In this document: in pieces, positions 30,171-41,033 of the stretch
How the letters are laid out: every line of letters begins with the position of its first letter
Numbering within the stretch: the stretch's first letter is position 1
Assembly (NCBI GenBank): GCA_903838055.1
Contig: CAILWV010000057.1
Span: forward strand, 1 to 64,000
Reading direction: 5' to 3'
DNA length: 64,000 nt
DNA from: an uncultured Bacteroidota bacterium
GTDB taxonomy: Bacteria; Bacteroidota; Bacteroidia; Flavobacteriales; Flavobacteriaceae
Made by a program: the position numbers and the translations under genes
Notes under the pieces: generated by a model
Told to the model about the DNA's origin: nothing
Database searches by the model: none
The model's input: only the letters and a program-made list of their open reading frames with translations

Positions 30171-31313
30171 ATGAAAATAGCAATTGTTTGTTATCCAACT
30201 TTTGGAGGAAGTGGCGTTGTTGCTACCGAATTAGGAATTGAATTGGCCAATCGCGGACATGAAATTCATTTCATTACCTATAGACAACCAGTTCGCTTGG
30301 CATTAATAAATTCAAATGTGCACTACCATGAAGTAAATGTACCTGAATATCCATTATTTCATTACCAACCCTATGAATTAGCTCTTTCTAGCAAATTAGT
30401 AGACATGGTCAAGTTATATAAAATAGAATTATTGCATGTTCACTATGCTATTCCCCATGCATATGCAGGTTATATGGCTAAACAAATGCTTAAAGATCAA
30501 GGAATTTCTATTCCAATGGTTACAACCCTTCACGGTACAGATATTACTTTAGTAGGAAATCATCCTAATTATAAAACGGCTGTTAGTTTTAGTATCAATA
30601 AATCGGATGTGGTAACTTCCGTTTCACAAAGTTTGAAAGACGCTACTTATGATTTATTAAATATTAAAAAAGATATTCATGTAATTCCGAATTTTATTGA
30701 ATTAGACAAACATCGAAACGAAACATTAATTTCTTGCCAAAGATCAATAATGGCAAAAGAGGAGGAGAGAATAGTTACTCATATTAGTAATTTTAGAAAA
30801 GTAAAACGAATACCAGATGTAATCAAGATTTTTCACAAAATTCAACAAACAATTCCCGCCAAATTAATGATGGTTGGTGATGGCCCTGAAAAAGTAAAAG
30901 CAGAAAAACTTTGTGAAGAATTAGGGATTTTAGATAAAGTAATATTTTTTGGAAACAGTAATGAAATAGACAGCATTTTATCCTATTCAGATTTGTTTTT
31001 ATTACCTTCAGAAACCGAGAGTTTTGGTTTAGCCGCACTAGAAGCTATGGCATGGAGTGTTCCTGTAATTTCAAGTAACTCAGGTGGATTGCCTGAAGTA
31101 AATTTTGAAGGAATTTCTGGGTATTTAAGTGATGTAGGCAATATAGACGAAATGGCTACTAATGCAATTAAAATCTTAAGCAATAAAGAAATACTTAAAA
31201 CGTTTAAAGAAAATGCATTGTCGATTGCAAAACAGTTTGATATAAAAAATATTTTGCCTTTATATGAATCTATATATCAAAAGGCTTTAGATAAATCAAA
31301 AAAAACAAATTAA
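30171..31313 (+). CDS. bshA: N-acetyl-alpha-D-glucosaminyl L-malate synthase BshA
   Basis: KIAIVCYPTFGGSGVVATELG; HVHYAIPHAYAGYMAKQML; GT4 motif LPSETESFGLAALEAMA. Confidence 0.95.
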   Translation: MKIAIVCYPTFGGSGVVATELGIELANRGHEIHFITYRQPVRLALINSNVHYHEVNVPEYPLFHYQPYELALSSKLVDMVKLYKIELLHVHYAIPHAYAGYMAKQMLKDQGISIPMVTTLHGTDITLVGNHPNYKTAVSFSINKSDVVTSVSQSLKDATYDLLNIKKDIHVIPNFIELDKHRNETLISCQRSIMAKEEERIVTHISNFRKVKRIPDVIKIFHKIQQTIPAKLMMVGDGPEKVKAEKLCEELGILDKVIFFGNSNEIDSILSYSDLFLLPSETESFGLAALEAMAWSVPVISSNSGGLPEVNFEGISGYLSDVGNIDEMATNAIKILSNKEILKTFKENALSIAKQFDIKNILPLYESIYQKALDKSKKTN

Positions 31314-31316
31314 TAA

Positions 31317-31739
31317 TTGATGAAAAAAATAGTTATTGCTTCTTTAATTTTAGTATTGTTTTCGAGTTGCTCTACTAAACCGCCAATGGTTTCAAAACCA
31401 TTATATGACATTCTTTTCGGAAGTGATTATGGTGGAGCATCTTTTCAGTTTTATGAAATTATTTCTGAAGAGAAAGAGTTTAGTATGCTTCTTAAAGATA
31501 AAATGATAAAGCCTTATGTTAAGAAAGAAGATATTACAACTTGTAATTTCATTTTAGTAAATATAGGAGAAAAACAAAAAAAAGGATATTCAATTGAAGT
31601 GAATAGTATTGAGGAATTATCTGATAAAATTGTTGTTTCAATAAAAGAGATAGAACCTAATGCAGCTCCTGTTGAAAATTCAAGTAATCCTTGTTTTGTG
31701 ATTAAAATTAAATCTAAAAAAACGATAGAAATAAAATAA
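31317..31739 (+). CDS. lipoprotein, PrcB-like
   Basis: Lipobox LFSSC; FILVNIGEKQKKGYSIEV. Confidence 0.6.
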   Translation: MMKKIVIASLILVLFSSCSTKPPMVSKPLYDILFGSDYGGASFQFYEIISEEKEFSMLLKDKMIKPYVKKEDITTCNFILVNIGEKQKKGYSIEVNSIEELSDKIVVSIKEIEPNAAPVENSSNPCFVIKIKSKKTIEIK

Positions 31740-31756
31740 AAAAAAATCCAGATTAT

Positions 31757-31799
31757 AAAAAATGCCCCAAAAAGTTAGACGCTAATTGGGGCATTTTTT
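31757..31799. terminator. rho-independent terminator
   Basis: AAAATGCCCC ... GGGGCATTTTTT. Confidence 0.85.
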
Positions 31800-31844
31800 A
31801 TGGAATGAAAAGTAATATTTTGAATATATTTAAATTAATTTAAA

Positions 31845-32681
31845 TTAATTTAAATGGTACGATGTAACTGACTCTTGTTGTGTAAAGTTTCCATTTGTAG
31901 GAACATTTGGAGGGAAGCTCAAAGTAGAAACAGCAGCCGGATTTAAAGCATATTCTATTGTAGTGTTGTTATATATAACTCCTATGTTTTTGGCGTAGTA
32001 CTGGGTAGAAACTATTACATCTTGAGTAGGTAATACTACTAAATTAGTAGCAATCCCGCTTATTACTGTCGGATAAGTTACCGTTAGATTTAATACTAAT
32101 TTTGTTTTTTTGACATCAGTATATGTATGTCCGTTAGTTGTGTAGCTAGTTAAATTTTCATCTGAAACAGATTTAAAAGTATAATTAAAATTTAATAGAT
32201 AAGTTTGTATAGTTCTAGTAAAATCTCCAGAAACAGAACTTAATTCGATTCCCGCTGTAGAATTTTCTTTAAAAATTGTAAAATCACTTAAGTTCAAAGT
32301 GATAGGTTCAGAAATTAATGTTGGCAAATTAACAACTCCTGTAAGTTTTAATCTAGAGCCATCTATTCTAACACTATTATTATGAACAATTGAAGAATAA
32401 AAACCAGTTGAAGGACCTGAAGGGTCTTGACTATAACTCTTCATTTTTTTATATGTAATTGAATTAATTAAAGTGTCATTTGATATAAATAAAGAGTCTT
32501 TACTTGGATTAACCGTTCCGTTAAAAGTGCTAGCAACATTATATTTCCAATAATTATTTATTTTTAATGGCATATAAATTGTTGGAATTCCATCGGATAA
32601 ATCTACTTCATCATTACTAGAATGGGAACAAGAGGTAAGGATTGCAATAAATAGAGAGGCAATAATTAATTTGGATTTCAT
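31845..32681 (-). CDS. hypothetical lipoprotein
   Basis: Signal peptide and lipobox IAILTSCSH. Confidence 0.6.
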   Translation of the reverse strand: MKSKLIIASLFIAILTSCSHSSNDEVDLSDGIPTIYMPLKINNYWKYNVASTFNGTVNPSKDSLFISNDTLINSITYKKMKSYSQDPSGPSTGFYSSIVHNNSVRIDGSRLKLTGVVNLPTLISEPITLNLSDFTIFKENSTAGIELSSVSGDFTRTIQTYLLNFNYTFKSVSDENLTSYTTNGHTYTDVKKTKLVLNLTVTYPTVISGIATNLVVLPTQDVIVSTQYYAKNIGVIYNNTTIEYALNPAAVSTLSFPPNVPTNGNFTQQESVTSYHLN

Positions 32682-32796
32682 AGAGATTTATTTTTTTTTC
32701 GATTGCTAATATAATAAAACTATTTGTTTTAAAAAAAAATCTACTCGAGTATACCTATTAAGGATATTATCCTATTTTTGTTAAAAATAAATTACT

Positions 32797-33861
32797 ATGG
32801 CTGGAAATAGTTATGGAACACTTTTTAGATTAACAACTTTTGGAGAATCCCATGGAGAATCTTTAGGTGGAATTATTGATGGTTGTCCTCCCGGAATTGC
32901 ATTAGATTTTGATTTAATTCAAATCGAAATGCAGCGCCGAAAACCAGGGCAGTCTGCTATAGTTACTCAAAGAAAAGAAGAAGATAATGTACAATTTCTT
33001 TCTGGAATTTTTGAAGGAAAAACTACGGGTACACCAATAGGATTTACTATTCCTAATACCAATCAAAAGTCTGAGGATTATTCTCATATTAAAGAATCCT
33101 ATCGACCAAGCCATGCAGATTATGTTTATGAAAAAAAATATGGTATTAGAGATTATCGTGGTGGCGGAAGGAGTTCTGCAAGAGAAACTGCAAGCCGTGT
33201 TGTTGCTGGGGCAATTGCCAAACAAATACTTAAAGACATTAAAATAACTGCATTTGTATCCTCTGTAGGATCAATTTTTATTGATAAACCCTATCAAGAT
33301 TTAGATTTTTCTAAAATTGAAAGTAATGTAGTTCGTTGTCCAGATAGCGTGATTGCCGAAAAAATGGAAGATTACATTAAAGAAATAAAAAAACAAGGAG
33401 ATACAGTTGGAGGAACGATTACTTGTGTAATTCAAAATGTTCCTATCGGACTTGGAGAGCCGGTCTTTGATAAATTACACGCCGAACTAGGAAAAGCAAT
33501 GCTATCTATTAATGCCGTAAAAGGATTTGAATATGGAAGTGGATTTTGTGGCGCACAAATGAAGGGAAGTGAACATAATGATTTATATAATCCTGATGGA
33601 TCCACTAAATCAAACCTATCTGGAGGAATTCAAGGTGGTATATCAAATGGAATGGATATTTATTTTAGAGTAGCTTTTAAACCAGTAGCTACTATAATCC
33701 AAAAACAAGAAGTGCTTACCAATAACAATATTATTATAGAACAACAAGGCAAAGGAAGACACGATCCATGTGTAGTTCCAAGAGCTGTTCCAATTGTAGA
33801 AGCAATGACTGCTATAGTCTTAGCAGATTTTTATTTACTAAACAAAACATACCAAAAATAA
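32797..33861 (+). CDS. aroC: chorismate synthase
   Basis: [34 protein letters not shown]. Confidence 0.98.
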   Translation: MAGNSYGTLFRLTTFGESHGESLGGIIDGCPPGIALDFDLIQIEMQRRKPGQSAIVTQRKEEDNVQFLSGIFEGKTTGTPIGFTIPNTNQKSEDYSHIKESYRPSHADYVYEKKYGIRDYRGGGRSSARETASRVVAGAIAKQILKDIKITAFVSSVGSIFIDKPYQDLDFSKIESNVVRCPDSVIAEKMEDYIKEIKKQGDTVGGTITCVIQNVPIGLGEPVFDKLHAELGKAMLSINAVKGFEYGSGFCGAQMKGSEHNDLYNPDGSTKSNLSGGIQGGISNGMDIYFRVAFKPVATIIQKQEVLTNNNIIIEQQGKGRHDPCVVPRAVPIVEAMTAIVLADFYLLNKTYQK

Positions 33862-35121
33862 ATGAATACAACAGAAACTTCTAAGAAATCAATTTTTAGC
33901 AATTTAACTTTTCAAATTCTTGTAGCAATGTTATTAGGAGCATTGTTAGGAATTGTTATTCATAATAATTATTTATCCGAGGATGCTAAAAATTTTAGTG
34001 ATAAGATAAAAATGTTAGCAACCATATTTATTCGTTTGGTTCAAATGATAATAGCTCCATTAGTTTTTACGACTTTAGTAGTTGGAATTGCTAAATTAGG
34101 CGATGTAAAATCAGTTGGAAGAATAGGAGGAAAGGCATTAGGATGGTTTTTTTCAGCATCGTTTATTTCATTATTAATAGGTCTTTTTTGGGTAAATACA
34201 TTAAAGCCGGGTTTAGGATTGCATCTAGGAAATGTGGATGTTTCTGCAGCTACAGAGCTTACAGATAAAGTTGACGGATTTTCAGCACAAAATTTTGTAG
34301 AACATATTATTCCAAAAAGTATTGTTGAATCAATGGCTAATAATGAAATTCTTCAAATAGTTATTTTTTCAATTTTTTTCGGATTAGCAGCAGCTTCAAT
34401 AGGGGCAGATGCTAAACCTATTGTTAATGCTTTGGATAAAATATCACATATTATTTTGAAAATGGTAAATTACGTAATGAAATTTGCGCCAATTGGAGTT
34501 TTTGGTGCAATAGCAGGAGTATTTGCTATTAAAGATGTAAGTGAATTATTGTTCACCTATGCTAAATTTTTTAGCTCCTTCTTAGTCGGAATAGCCTCTC
34601 TTTGGATCTTTTTATTGTTAATTGGATATATTTTTCTTAAAAAAAGCATGTCCACTTTGTTAAAAAGAATTGGGGGGCCATTAATGATTGCTTTTGGTAC
34701 GACTAGTAGTGAGGCTGTTTTTCCAAAATTAACGGAAGAATTAGAACGTTTTGGAGTGAAAGATAAAATTGTCTCGTTCATGCTTCCTTTAGGATATTCA
34801 TTTAATTTAGATGGTAGCATGATGTATATGACTTTTGCTAGTTTATTTATTGCTCAAGTTTACGGAGTCCATCTGGATTTAGGTACTCAAATGACAATGT
34901 TATTAGTGTTAATGCTTACTAGCAAAGGGATTGCGGGCGTGCCTAGAGCCAGTTTAGTTGTAGTAGCAGCTACTTGCGGTATGTTTAAAATTCCAATTGA
35001 AGGAATTGCATTAATTCTACCAATTGATCATTTTTGTGATATGTTTAGAAGTGCAACCAATGTTTTGGGTAATGCTTTAGCAACATCTGTTGTAGGAAAA
35101 TGGGAAAAAGAAATTGAATAA
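33862..35121 (+). CDS. dicarboxylate/amino acid:cation symporter
   Basis: PLGYSFNLDGSMMYMTFASLFIAQ; AFGTTSSEAVFP; SDF family. Confidence 0.95.
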   Translation: MNTTETSKKSIFSNLTFQILVAMLLGALLGIVIHNNYLSEDAKNFSDKIKMLATIFIRLVQMIIAPLVFTTLVVGIAKLGDVKSVGRIGGKALGWFFSASFISLLIGLFWVNTLKPGLGLHLGNVDVSAATELTDKVDGFSAQNFVEHIIPKSIVESMANNEILQIVIFSIFFGLAAASIGADAKPIVNALDKISHIILKMVNYVMKFAPIGVFGAIAGVFAIKDVSELLFTYAKFFSSFLVGIASLWIFLLLIGYIFLKKSMSTLLKRIGGPLMIAFGTTSSEAVFPKLTEELERFGVKDKIVSFMLPLGYSFNLDGSMMYMTFASLFIAQVYGVHLDLGTQMTMLLVLMLTSKGIAGVPRASLVVVAATCGMFKIPIEGIALILPIDHFCDMFRSATNVLGNALATSVVGKWEKEIE

Positions 35122-35180
35122 TAATTGTTTTTGTAAGAATATATAATTAATTTTGAAAAAAATAATTAAAAAAAATATTT

Positions 35181-36731
35181 ATGAAAAAATCATTACTCTT
35201 ATTATTGTTTATTACAATAAATCAATTTGCATCAGCGCAAATTGTTTTTCAAGAAAATTGGGATGGAATAGGACCTGGAATTGCTGGTTGGACTTTGTAT
35301 AATCAAGATGGGTTAACTCCAAACACGAATGTGAGCTTTGTTAATGCTGCATGGATTTCTACAAATGAAGATTTTGATAATAAAGTAGCAATGAGTACCT
35401 CTTGGTATTCTACTGCTGGTACATCAGATGACTGGTTAGTTTCTCCTTCAATAACTTTGCCAGCAGGAACAAATAAATTGTATTTTGATGCAAGAGCTTA
35501 CGATCCAACTTATTTAGACTCCTACAAAGTTTTGATTTCAACTAGTGATAATGCTGTGAGTAGTTTTACTACAACATTGTTTACTCAGGGTAATGGAACA
35601 ACAGGAACTTCAGGAGAAAACAATACTTGGACAAGAAGAAGCATTGATTTATCTGCTTATTCAGGTCAAACAGTTTATATTGCATTTCAAAATTTTTCAA
35701 CTGATATGTTTTTATTATCTATAGATAATATATCAGTTGTAAATAACAGTTCTTGTATTGGAGTTACTAGAGGTTTAAGTGCCAATAACAATACATTAAC
35801 ATCTGCAAAAATTAATTGGACTGCAATTTCTGGAGTTTCTAGTTATGATATTGCTGTTGGTACTGCAGGTTTTACCCCTTCAGTAAGCTACACATCTTCC
35901 ACTAATTCATATACATTTACTGGATTAACTGCAAATACTAGATACCAATATTATGTAAGAAATAGCTGTGGAAGTCAATGGATTGGACCATTCTCTTTCT
36001 TTACTTCAAATAACTTACCTTATGCTTATGGTTTTGATAATACTTCAGGTTATTCTGTAGATGGATGGAGTGGATCTTGGTCAACAGGAACTACTGCTGC
36101 TAATGCACAAGCTGGAACACAATATATATTTTCTAATTCAAGTACAACCGCTGCTACCAATAGATCTATTTATTCAAGACCATTAAATTTACAAGCTGGA
36201 GAACAAGTTACTGTAAGCTTTTATCATAAAGAAGGAAGTACTACTGGAAATAGATCTTTAAAATTAGAAATATTTCAAGATACTAATCCTACAAATTTGA
36301 CTTCATTATTTAATAATACAGCATTAAATTTAACAACATATACCCAAGTTACTGGTAGTGTTTTTACAGCACCTGCTGCAGGTACATATTATTTAAAATT
36401 TACCGATTTTTCAGCTATAACAACTACATTACAATCAATGAGGGTTGATTCTGTTAATATTACTTCAGTTTTAGGAATAAACCAATTTTTGTCAGAAAAA
36501 TTTGCTCTTTTTCCTAACCCTACAAAAGATATAATTAATGTTATAAACAGTATAGATGCAAGTATCACTAATTTAGAAGTTACAGATGTTAACGGAAGAA
36601 TAGTTAAAAGTGTAAAAACAAATGGTGTCTCTGAAGCTCAAATTTCTGTTTCTGAATTATCTTCTGGAATTTACATGATGAAAATAGTTTCTGATAAAGG
36701 AACTACAACTAAAAAAGTTATCAAAGAATAA
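35181..36731 (+). CDS. secreted protein with fibronectin III-like region and T9SS type A sorting domain
   Basis: Choice-of-anchor-like N-terminus; C-terminal LFPNPTKDIINV...SGIYMMKIVSDKGTTTKKVIKE. Confidence 0.9.
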   Translation: MKKSLLLLLFITINQFASAQIVFQENWDGIGPGIAGWTLYNQDGLTPNTNVSFVNAAWISTNEDFDNKVAMSTSWYSTAGTSDDWLVSPSITLPAGTNKLYFDARAYDPTYLDSYKVLISTSDNAVSSFTTTLFTQGNGTTGTSGENNTWTRRSIDLSAYSGQTVYIAFQNFSTDMFLLSIDNISVVNNSSCIGVTRGLSANNNTLTSAKINWTAISGVSSYDIAVGTAGFTPSVSYTSSTNSYTFTGLTANTRYQYYVRNSCGSQWIGPFSFFTSNNLPYAYGFDNTSGYSVDGWSGSWSTGTTAANAQAGTQYIFSNSSTTAATNRSIYSRPLNLQAGEQVTVSFYHKEGSTTGNRSLKLEIFQDTNPTNLTSLFNNTALNLTTYTQVTGSVFTAPAAGTYYLKFTDFSAITTTLQSMRVDSVNITSVLGINQFLSEKFALFPNPTKDIINVINSIDASITNLEVTDVNGRIVKSVKTNGVSEAQISVSELSSGIYMMKIVSDKGTTTKKVIKE

Positions 36732-36776
36732 TTTTATGTTTTGAGGATTCTTTTTGAATTCAAAAAATAATATATT

Positions 36777-36813
36777 AAAAAGTAGTAAGCATTTGTTTAC
36801 TACTTTTTTTTTA
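36777..36813. terminator. rho-independent terminator
   Basis: AGTAGTAA-N8-TTACTACT followed by a T-run. Confidence 0.8.
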
Positions 36814-36921
36814 TTACAATTTATATAATGTAATTCGTTTATTTTAGAAAATTATACCTCTTTAAATATTATAGTTTCTAAAGTGGTATATTTACAAATT
36901 GAAAAAATTAAGAATATTTTT

Positions 36922-37047
36922 ATGAAATTTCAACCAATTGTTCCAATGATTTGGACTAAAGAATTAAATGAAACTGTCGATTTTTATTGTGATGTATTAG
37001 GATTTACATGCGGTAATTACAATGAAGACTGGGGTTGTACTAAATAA
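36922..37047 (+). pseudogene. truncated glyoxalase/bleomycin-resistance-like protein (VOC family)
   Basis: MKFQPIVPMIWTKELNETVDFYCDVLGFTCGNYNEDWGCTK*; only the first beta-alpha-beta part of a VOC domain. Confidence 0.65.
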
Positions 37048-37053
37048 AAAAAT

Positions 37054-37857
37054 ATGAGTAAAGTAGTATTAATAACTGGTGCTTCATCAGGAATAGGAAA
37101 ATCAATTGGCGAATTTTTACATACCAAAGGTTTCGTAGTATATGGTACTAGCCGAAATCCGGAGAGAATTACCAATTCAATTTTCCCATTATTAACCTTA
37201 GATGTTCGAAATAAAGAAAGTATTCATAAAGCGGTAGCTGAGGTTATTGAAAAATCGGGGAGACTAGATGTGGTAATAAATAATGCAGGAGTAGGTATAA
37301 CTGGTCCAATTGAAGAAATTCCTACTGAAGAAATAATAAATAACTTTGAAACTAATCTTTTTGGACCCATTGAAGTAATGAAAGCTGTTTTGCCATCTAT
37401 GCGTATGCAAAAATTAGGTTTGATAATTAATATTTCATCTATTGCTGGTTATATGGGATTGCCGTATCGCGGAATTTACTCAGCTTCCAAAGGTGCCTTA
37501 GAACTAATCACTGAAGCATTACGAATGGAAGTAAAATCTTTCGGGATTCATATTACGAATGTAGCTCCAGGTGATTTTGCAACTAATATCGCTGCAGGTA
37601 GATATCATGCTCCATTAATAAAAGGATCACCCTATGAAATACCTTATGGTGTAACACTTAATTCGATGAATAATCATGTAGATAGCGGAAGCAATCCTAA
37701 TGAAATGGCCGTTGCTATTTATGAAATTATTCAAACATCAAACCCAAAAGGACATTATAAAATCGGTGCTTTTATGCAAAAATTTTCTATAGTATTGAAA
37801 CGTATAGTGCCTGATAAAGTCTATGAAAAAATGTTGATGAAACATTATAAAATATAA
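37054..37857 (+). CDS. short-chain dehydrogenase/reductase
   Basis: VVLITGASSGIGKSIG; NNAGVG; YSASKGALE. Confidence 0.95.
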   Translation: MSKVVLITGASSGIGKSIGEFLHTKGFVVYGTSRNPERITNSIFPLLTLDVRNKESIHKAVAEVIEKSGRLDVVINNAGVGITGPIEEIPTEEIINNFETNLFGPIEVMKAVLPSMRMQKLGLIINISSIAGYMGLPYRGIYSASKGALELITEALRMEVKSFGIHITNVAPGDFATNIAAGRYHAPLIKGSPYEIPYGVTLNSMNNHVDSGSNPNEMAVAIYEIIQTSNPKGHYKIGAFMQKFSIVLKRIVPDKVYEKMLMKHYKI

Positions 37858-38016
37858 AATATCAAAATCAATATGATAGAGTAATATTACACTGATTTTT
37901 AAGTCTTTTTTTTAATTTCAATAATTGACTTATGCAATTGTAATTGATTTTTGATATTGAAATTGAAATTCGTAATTTTGACACATAAATAAACACAACC
38001 TCTAACACAATTAACT

Positions 38017-38673
38017 ATGAAATTTTTTATCGACACCGCTAATCTGAATGACATTAAAGAAGCACAATCTCTTGGGATTTTAGATGGTGTTACAACTAAT
38101 CCTTCCTTAATGGCTAAAGAAGGAATTACAGGAAAAAACAATATTCTTAAGCACTATGTTGACATTTGTAACATTGTAGAAGGCGAAGTAAGTGCCGAAG
38201 TAAACGCTATTGATTACGAAGGTATGGTAAAAGAAGGCGAGGAATTAGCTGATTTACACGAACAAATAGTAGTTAAATTGCCAATGACGAAAGAAGGAAT
38301 TAAAGCATGTAAATATTTTTCGGATAAAGGAATAAAAACTAATGTCACTTTAGTTTTTTCAGCTGGTCAAGCATTATTAGCTGCCAAAGCTGGCGCTACA
38401 TTCGTGTCGCCATTTATTGGTAGATTAGATGATGTGTCTACAGATGGGTTGAATTTAATTCAAGAAATAAGAGAAATCTATGATAACTATGGCTATGAAA
38501 CACAAATTTTAGCAGCATCTGTTCGTCATACAATGCATATTGTAAATTGTGCTAAAATTGGTGCTGATGTAATGACAGGACCATTGTCTGCAATATTAGG
38601 TTTGTTAAAACACCCATTAACTGATATTGGTTTAGCGCAATTTATTGCCGATTTTGAAAAAGGAAATAAATAA
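38017..38673 (+). CDS. fsa: fructose-6-phosphate aldolase / transaldolase-like
   Basis: [36 protein letters not shown]. Confidence 0.93.
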   Translation: MKFFIDTANLNDIKEAQSLGILDGVTTNPSLMAKEGITGKNNILKHYVDICNIVEGEVSAEVNAIDYEGMVKEGEELADLHEQIVVKLPMTKEGIKACKYFSDKGIKTNVTLVFSAGQALLAAKAGATFVSPFIGRLDDVSTDGLNLIQEIREIYDNYGYETQILAASVRHTMHIVNCAKIGADVMTGPLSAILGLLKHPLTDIGLAQFIADFEKGNK

Positions 38674-38692
38674 TATCTCCAAATAGTTGACA

Positions 38693-38733
38693 CAAAAAAA
38701 AAGCGATTTTCAATTGAAAATCGCTTTTTTTAA
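38693..38733. terminator. bidirectional palindromic terminator
   Basis: AAGCGATTTTCAATTGAAAATCGCTT flanked by A-run and T-run. Confidence 0.85.
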
Positions 38734-38747
38734 TATGCCTATATATC

Positions 38748-40157
38748 TTATTTCAAATCGTCTTCAAAATGCACATCAAACATATTAGTAAAACCATTTT
38801 TTATAGTTTTATTTGAATTAATAATTAGTGTGCGGTGTACTTTTGTAATTGCCCACTTGTTTTTTATATCTTCAAAATTTGCGCAATGTAATTCGGTTAT
38901 TGAACCAAAATTATATTTTTTTAATGCTTTTTTCCATTTATCTGAATCCTCATCTAAATTAATAGCAATAAAATTATAATTAGGATATTTAGTTTTAAAA
39001 TCCATTACTTTTTTATGAGCTGCCAGTAAATGAGAAGTTAATTTTTCTGACCAAAAAAAGAATACGGTATTTTGAGTAATAACAGTATTAGAAGAAATTG
39101 TTTTTCCATCAGGAGTTAATAATTGTACTTCTGGTAATTTCTTCCCAACATTTAATAGCTGAATAGCGTTTCCAATTTTTAGGATTTCATTTCGTTTACT
39201 AGTATCCGTAGAATATTTATGATACGTTTTTAAAAATTCTTGGTTATTAACCATGTTTTGATCTTCTAATAAATATTTTAAAGCAATATTATTTAAAACA
39301 ATATTTCTAACTCTTTCATTTTTTATTAAAGTATCTGCAATATTCAGTTTGTTGATGTTTGTTTTTAGCGCTAAATCAACATCTGTAAAATGGTTGTGGT
39401 AATTAACAGCCCCAACATTATTTAGCATATGGTCTAAATACATAACAAATGGAGAGAATTCAGCTAATGCCTCGTTGCTGTAGTCAATATCTTTTCTAAA
39501 AGCATAATAATTTTTAGGAAGTTTAGAAGTAACATCTTCACCGGTTCTCATTTTATGAATCATTGGGTAAATTTCCTTTTTAGTATAGTTTGGAAAATTT
39601 ACAATTCCTTTGGCATACAAATCAAAACCTTCACTCCATTTTATTTCTTCTTTTTTAGATTCATAAAATTTCTGATTAGCTTTATTTGTTTTGTTTATGA
39701 AGCTATTGAATTTATCAAAACCAAAATCAAATACTTCAAACATATCATTCTTATCTTTTTCGTTTCGTAGATACATATCCATTAAATAGTTATTTTTTTG
39801 ATCGCCACGACCGCAAAAATTAATGGATCCATCAAAATCTTTCGAATCAATATGTACCTTTATACTATCGTTTTTATCAAAATAAACATATTGGTATTCA
39901 GGTTCATTTTTAAAAGTATACAAACCAGGAGTAAGGGAATCAAATTTTATTGAAAATGTATTGTCTTTATTAAGAGGAATGGAATCAATAACTACATTAT
40001 TCTTACAAAAAAGTACATACGGGCTGGTTGGGTTGGAAACTTCTCCTCCAAAATAAGCAACATAATTATCTCCAGAAAATTCCTTCTTACAGGAAGTTAA
40101 CAACGATAATAGAATTGCAGGTAGTAAAATAATTTTGTAGAATGGGACTTCTTTCAT
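38748..40157 (-). CDS. lipoprotein with C-terminal thioredoxin/TlpA-like domain
   Basis: Lipobox LLTSC; C-terminal redoxin-like fold (LPEVQLLTPDGKTI, VFFFWSEKLTSHL). Confidence 0.75.
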   Translation of the reverse strand: MKEVPFYKIILLPAILLSLLTSCKKEFSGDNYVAYFGGEVSNPTSPYVLFCKNNVVIDSIPLNKDNTFSIKFDSLTPGLYTFKNEPEYQYVYFDKNDSIKVHIDSKDFDGSINFCGRGDQKNNYLMDMYLRNEKDKNDMFEVFDFGFDKFNSFINKTNKANQKFYESKKEEIKWSEGFDLYAKGIVNFPNYTKKEIYPMIHKMRTGEDVTSKLPKNYYAFRKDIDYSNEALAEFSPFVMYLDHMLNNVGAVNYHNHFTDVDLALKTNINKLNIADTLIKNERVRNIVLNNIALKYLLEDQNMVNNQEFLKTYHKYSTDTSKRNEILKIGNAIQLLNVGKKLPEVQLLTPDGKTISSNTVITQNTVFFFWSEKLTSHLLAAHKKVMDFKTKYPNYNFIAINLDEDSDKWKKALKKYNFGSITELHCANFEDIKNKWAITKVHRTLIINSNKTIKNGFTNMFDVHFEDDLK

Positions 40158-40360
40158 TATAATTATATTCTAAACAAATGTATTCAGATGATTTTGAATA
40201 TTTTGTTAACCAATAGTTAAATAAAAGGTTAATTTTTTTGAAGATAATTGAAACTTTTTTAATCCAAATAGTGAAGTGATATTATTACTTTCCGATACAG
40301 GAACTGATAAGAAAAAATAAACGTTGAAACCCTTGATTTTGCTGGATTTTGCAATTTTTT

Positions 40361-40421
40361 CGAGCAACAAATGAGCAACTACTCGTCAAATTTGAGGTTT
40401 CTTGAGCTACAAATGAGCAAC
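40361..40421. repeat. left-end recombinase arm-type sites
   Basis: CGAGCAACAAATGAGCAAC (40361-40379) and TGAGCTACAAATGAGCAAC (40403-40421). Confidence 0.6.
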
Positions 40422-40546
40422 AAAAAAGAACGACAATTCAAATGTAAAAAAATAATTTGAAAGTTGTATTTTCTTATCGTTTTTTTCTTTTTTTTAAAAT
40501 AAAATCACTTCAAATTATTTGCTCAAAATGTGCGCATTTTTTACCC

Positions 40547-40578
40547 AATGAGCAAATGAGCATTTGAGTATTTGAGCA
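40547..40578 (+). repeat. 8-bp tandem iteron array (4 copies)
   Basis: AATGAGCA AATGAGCA TTTGAGTA TTTGAGCA. Confidence 0.75.
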
Positions 40579-40716
40579 TTTATCACCAAAAATATTCCGA
40601 AATTTTGGGCTACACACACCCTCATAAGTCGCTTTATACCCTCTTACACCCTCATAGACCCTAAACGAGCCTAAACCGACCTAAAATCCATTTTGATTTT
40701 ACCATATTTGCACCAC

Positions 40717-41028
40717 ATGGAAGTAATCACAATAGAGTCCCAGGCATTCCAAATGCTTATTGCAAAAATCGATGCGTTACACGCAGAGGTTTCGCGCAAG
40801 CATAACCCTGTGGATCAGTTTGCCATGGAATGGGTGGATACTTACGATGTAATGAAGATGCTCAACATTAGCAGAAGAACGCTTAGCAATTACAGCAAGA
40901 CCGGTAAATTACAAAGCACCCGTATCAACAACAAAAGCTATTTCAAGGTTAAAGAAATTCATGAATTCTTAGAAGGGAATCATCAAAAAAAATCCAACGC
41001 AACTTTTATAAAAGCGAATAAAAAATAG
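40717..41028 (+). CDS. helix-turn-helix (excisionase-like) protein
   Basis: WVDTYDVMKMLNISRRTLSNYSKTGKLQSTRINNKSYFKVKEI; ATG 40717 preferred over the TTG start at 40693. Confidence 0.8.
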   Translation: MEVITIESQAFQMLIAKIDALHAEVSRKHNPVDQFAMEWVDTYDVMKMLNISRRTLSNYSKTGKLQSTRINNKSYFKVKEIHEFLEGNHQKKSNATFIKANKK

Positions 41029-41033
41029 CCTCT

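Noticed and set aside
31828-31855. Tandem AT repeat (attaatttaa) at a gene end
   Set aside because: Low-complexity AT repeat of about three units over a stop codon; not distinguishable from compositional bias.
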